The notes under the pieces are model-generated. The model saw only the letters and a program-made list of their open reading frames with translations, was not told where the DNA came from and did no database searches. A stretch of 31,032 nt of DNA, from IMG/VR virus record IMGVR_UViG_3300042305_001451, positions 1-31,032 of that record; one strand, 5' to 3'. Origin of the DNA: a virus. A program made the position numbers and the translations under genes. Positions within the stretch are counted from its first letter, which is position 1. Each line of letters opens with the position of its first letter. Positions 30,335 to 31,032 of this stretch are shown here, piece by piece.

Positions 30335-30701
30335 GTGGCGATTTTAGGGGTGTGGTCAAATGCCCCTTGGTAAGTTCGCGCCATACCGCAATGTGTCGCT
30401 TCGCGATTGGCAACAACCGGCCCAACATTTTCTTGTGGTGAAGCGGGCCATTGTGAGCTTTTGCATGCTGCCTGTTCCACGGCGGGTTAAGCAGCTTAAT
30501 AAGAAACTGCTCGACGGCATCCAGATGCTTTCGCTCGACATCAATAACGACCACCGAATCAAACCGTTTTTGCTCACGATGAACGGCAACACGCTTGTGG
30601 ATATGCTCTGACTTTCCAACGTATGCTATACGGTCGCAAAGCAGCAGAGCATAGATACCGCAAACAATTTCGGGCGCGTCTATAGTCTTTAACTTTTTCA
30701 C
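30318..30701 (-). CDS. GIY-YIG nuclease
   Basis: The 127-residue product has a compact GIY-YIG domain: GIY at 15-17, YVG at 27-29 (DRIAYVGKSE), an Arg near 37 (HKRVAVH) and the catalytic Glu64 in DAVEQFLIKLLNPPWN. Such nucleases cut DNA; stand-alone phage versions are homing-type or recombination nucleases. I chose the GTG at 30699-30701, overlapping the upstream stop as GTGA; the longer in-frame extension is the other frame of the replication gene. The C-terminal 40 residues are basic and may bind DNA. Sequence near 30349-30360 (plus strand) is a weak 10 of 12 match to the dispersed element. Confidence 0.82.
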   Translation of the reverse strand: MKKLKTIDAPEIVCGIYALLLCDRIAYVGKSEHIHKRVAVHREQKRFDSVVVIDVERKHLDAVEQFLIKLLNPPWNRQHAKAHNGPLHHKKMLGRLLPIAKRHIAVWRELTKGHLTTPLKSPHGQQS

Positions 30702-31032
30702 GCCGCCACCACCCCTTCTAACTCGCGGATCTTCTCGCGGATGCGGGCCACCTCGGCCTTGGCCTCTTCCTTCCACTCCGTTTCCCAAGGGCAGTCGGCT
30801 TTTTGTCTCCGGTTCCGCGGATCACCCTTCATTCGCTCCAGCTTCGCTTTTAAGGCGTCGATGCCTTGTTTGGCGTCCCAGACGCCGCGGGGTTTAGTCA
30901 AAGCCGTGGCGGGGCGTTTACGCGCAATCTGGGCGGCTCTGGCTTTCAAGTTGGAACGCCAGTTGTGAATCGGGCGTCCATTCCAGTCCGTCCACTCGCC
31001 GGTCGGGGCGATGGCGCGGCTTTCGTTGTCAT
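30698..31032 (-). CDS. replication protein C-terminus (5' end outside the window)
   Basis: The frame is open from the window edge, so at least 111 residues of a longer protein are seen. Near the edge is EWTDWNGRPIHNWRSNLKAR, a pattern common at the C-terminus of phage replication-initiation (O-like or replisome organiser) proteins. Next come basic segments and a C-terminal coiled coil (EEAKAEVARIREKIRELEG). It would recruit helicase at the phage origin. The family is inferred from the tail alone. A reverse-oriented 12-bp element lies inside it (encoding part of LTKPRGV). Its stop overlaps the GIY-YIG start. Confidence 0.55.
   Translation of the reverse strand, partial: DNESRAIAPTGEWTDWNGRPIHNWRSNLKARAAQIARKRPATALTKPRGVWDAKQGIDALKAKLERMKGDPRNRRQKADCPWETEWKEEAKAEVARIREKIRELEGVVAA
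30891..30902 (+). promoter_or_regulatory. dispersed 12-bp element, perfect copy, reversed, in coding sequence
   Basis: The plus strand reads GGTTTAGTCAAA within the replication-protein gene, opposite to transcription, with no gene start next to it. Confidence 0.55.

Noticed and set aside
1-31032. CRISPR array, insertion sequence, integrase or attachment site
   Set aside because: No spaced direct repeats, transposase or recombinase motifs, or terminal inverted repeats were found.

Overview
This window is a stretch of a tailed-phage genome of T7-like (podovirus-type) build, GC-rich apart from one AT-rich island. It carries portal, scaffold, capsid, two tail-tube adaptor genes, ejection proteins and a T7-like tail fibre. 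Every gene but one is on the minus strand, so transcription runs from high to low coordinates. Neither end is a genome end: a replication-type protein is cut at 31032 and an endolysin at 1. The host cannot be named from the sequence. No RNA polymerase, integrase, tRNA or rRNA gene was seen, so neither family nor lifestyle can be settled.

In transcription order: (1) 31032-28690 holds replication and early genes: the C-terminus of a replication protein, a GIY-YIG nuclease, small unknowns, an SSB-like protein with an acidic tail and a PD-(D/E)xK-like nuclease. (2) 28667-24015 is the packaging block: small and large terminase, a conserved podoviral protein, a proline-rich protein, a 27-residue membrane peptide, the portal and a Bbp19-like protein. 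(3) 23980-20306 runs from scaffold to major capsid protein, but the two are separated by an accessory cassette: a metallophosphoesterase, a winged-helix-like protein, an HExxH mini-metallopeptidase, a two-helix membrane protein, and a 46-codon gene on the PLUS strand with its own strong ribosome binding site. (4) 20273-16373 holds a decoration-type protein, a terminator, both tail tubular proteins and a GNAT protein. (5) 16371-5394 encodes ejection proteins: a membrane/coiled-coil protein, a lytic transglycosylase and a 2693-residue giant 'polyvalent' protein. (6) 5348-1023 is tail fibre and tail accessory genes, with an AT-rich horizontally exchanged section. (7) 1026-1 is a lysis block: a small lipoprotein, a holin-like protein and an M15 endolysin.

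Genes are packed by ATGA, GTGA or TAATG overlaps, implying translational coupling. Recognisable Shine-Dalgarno sequences are few and sit mainly before the capsid, decoration and plus-strand genes.

The most striking unexplained signal is a dispersed 12-bp asymmetric element, GGTTTAGTCAAA. It occurs eight times perfectly, with three further near copies, mostly just upstream of start codons and mostly oriented with transcription (tail fibre, capsid, scaffold, terminase, the plus-strand gene). It looks like a phage-wide regulatory site, comparable in layout to the stoperators or start-associated sequences of mycobacteriophages.
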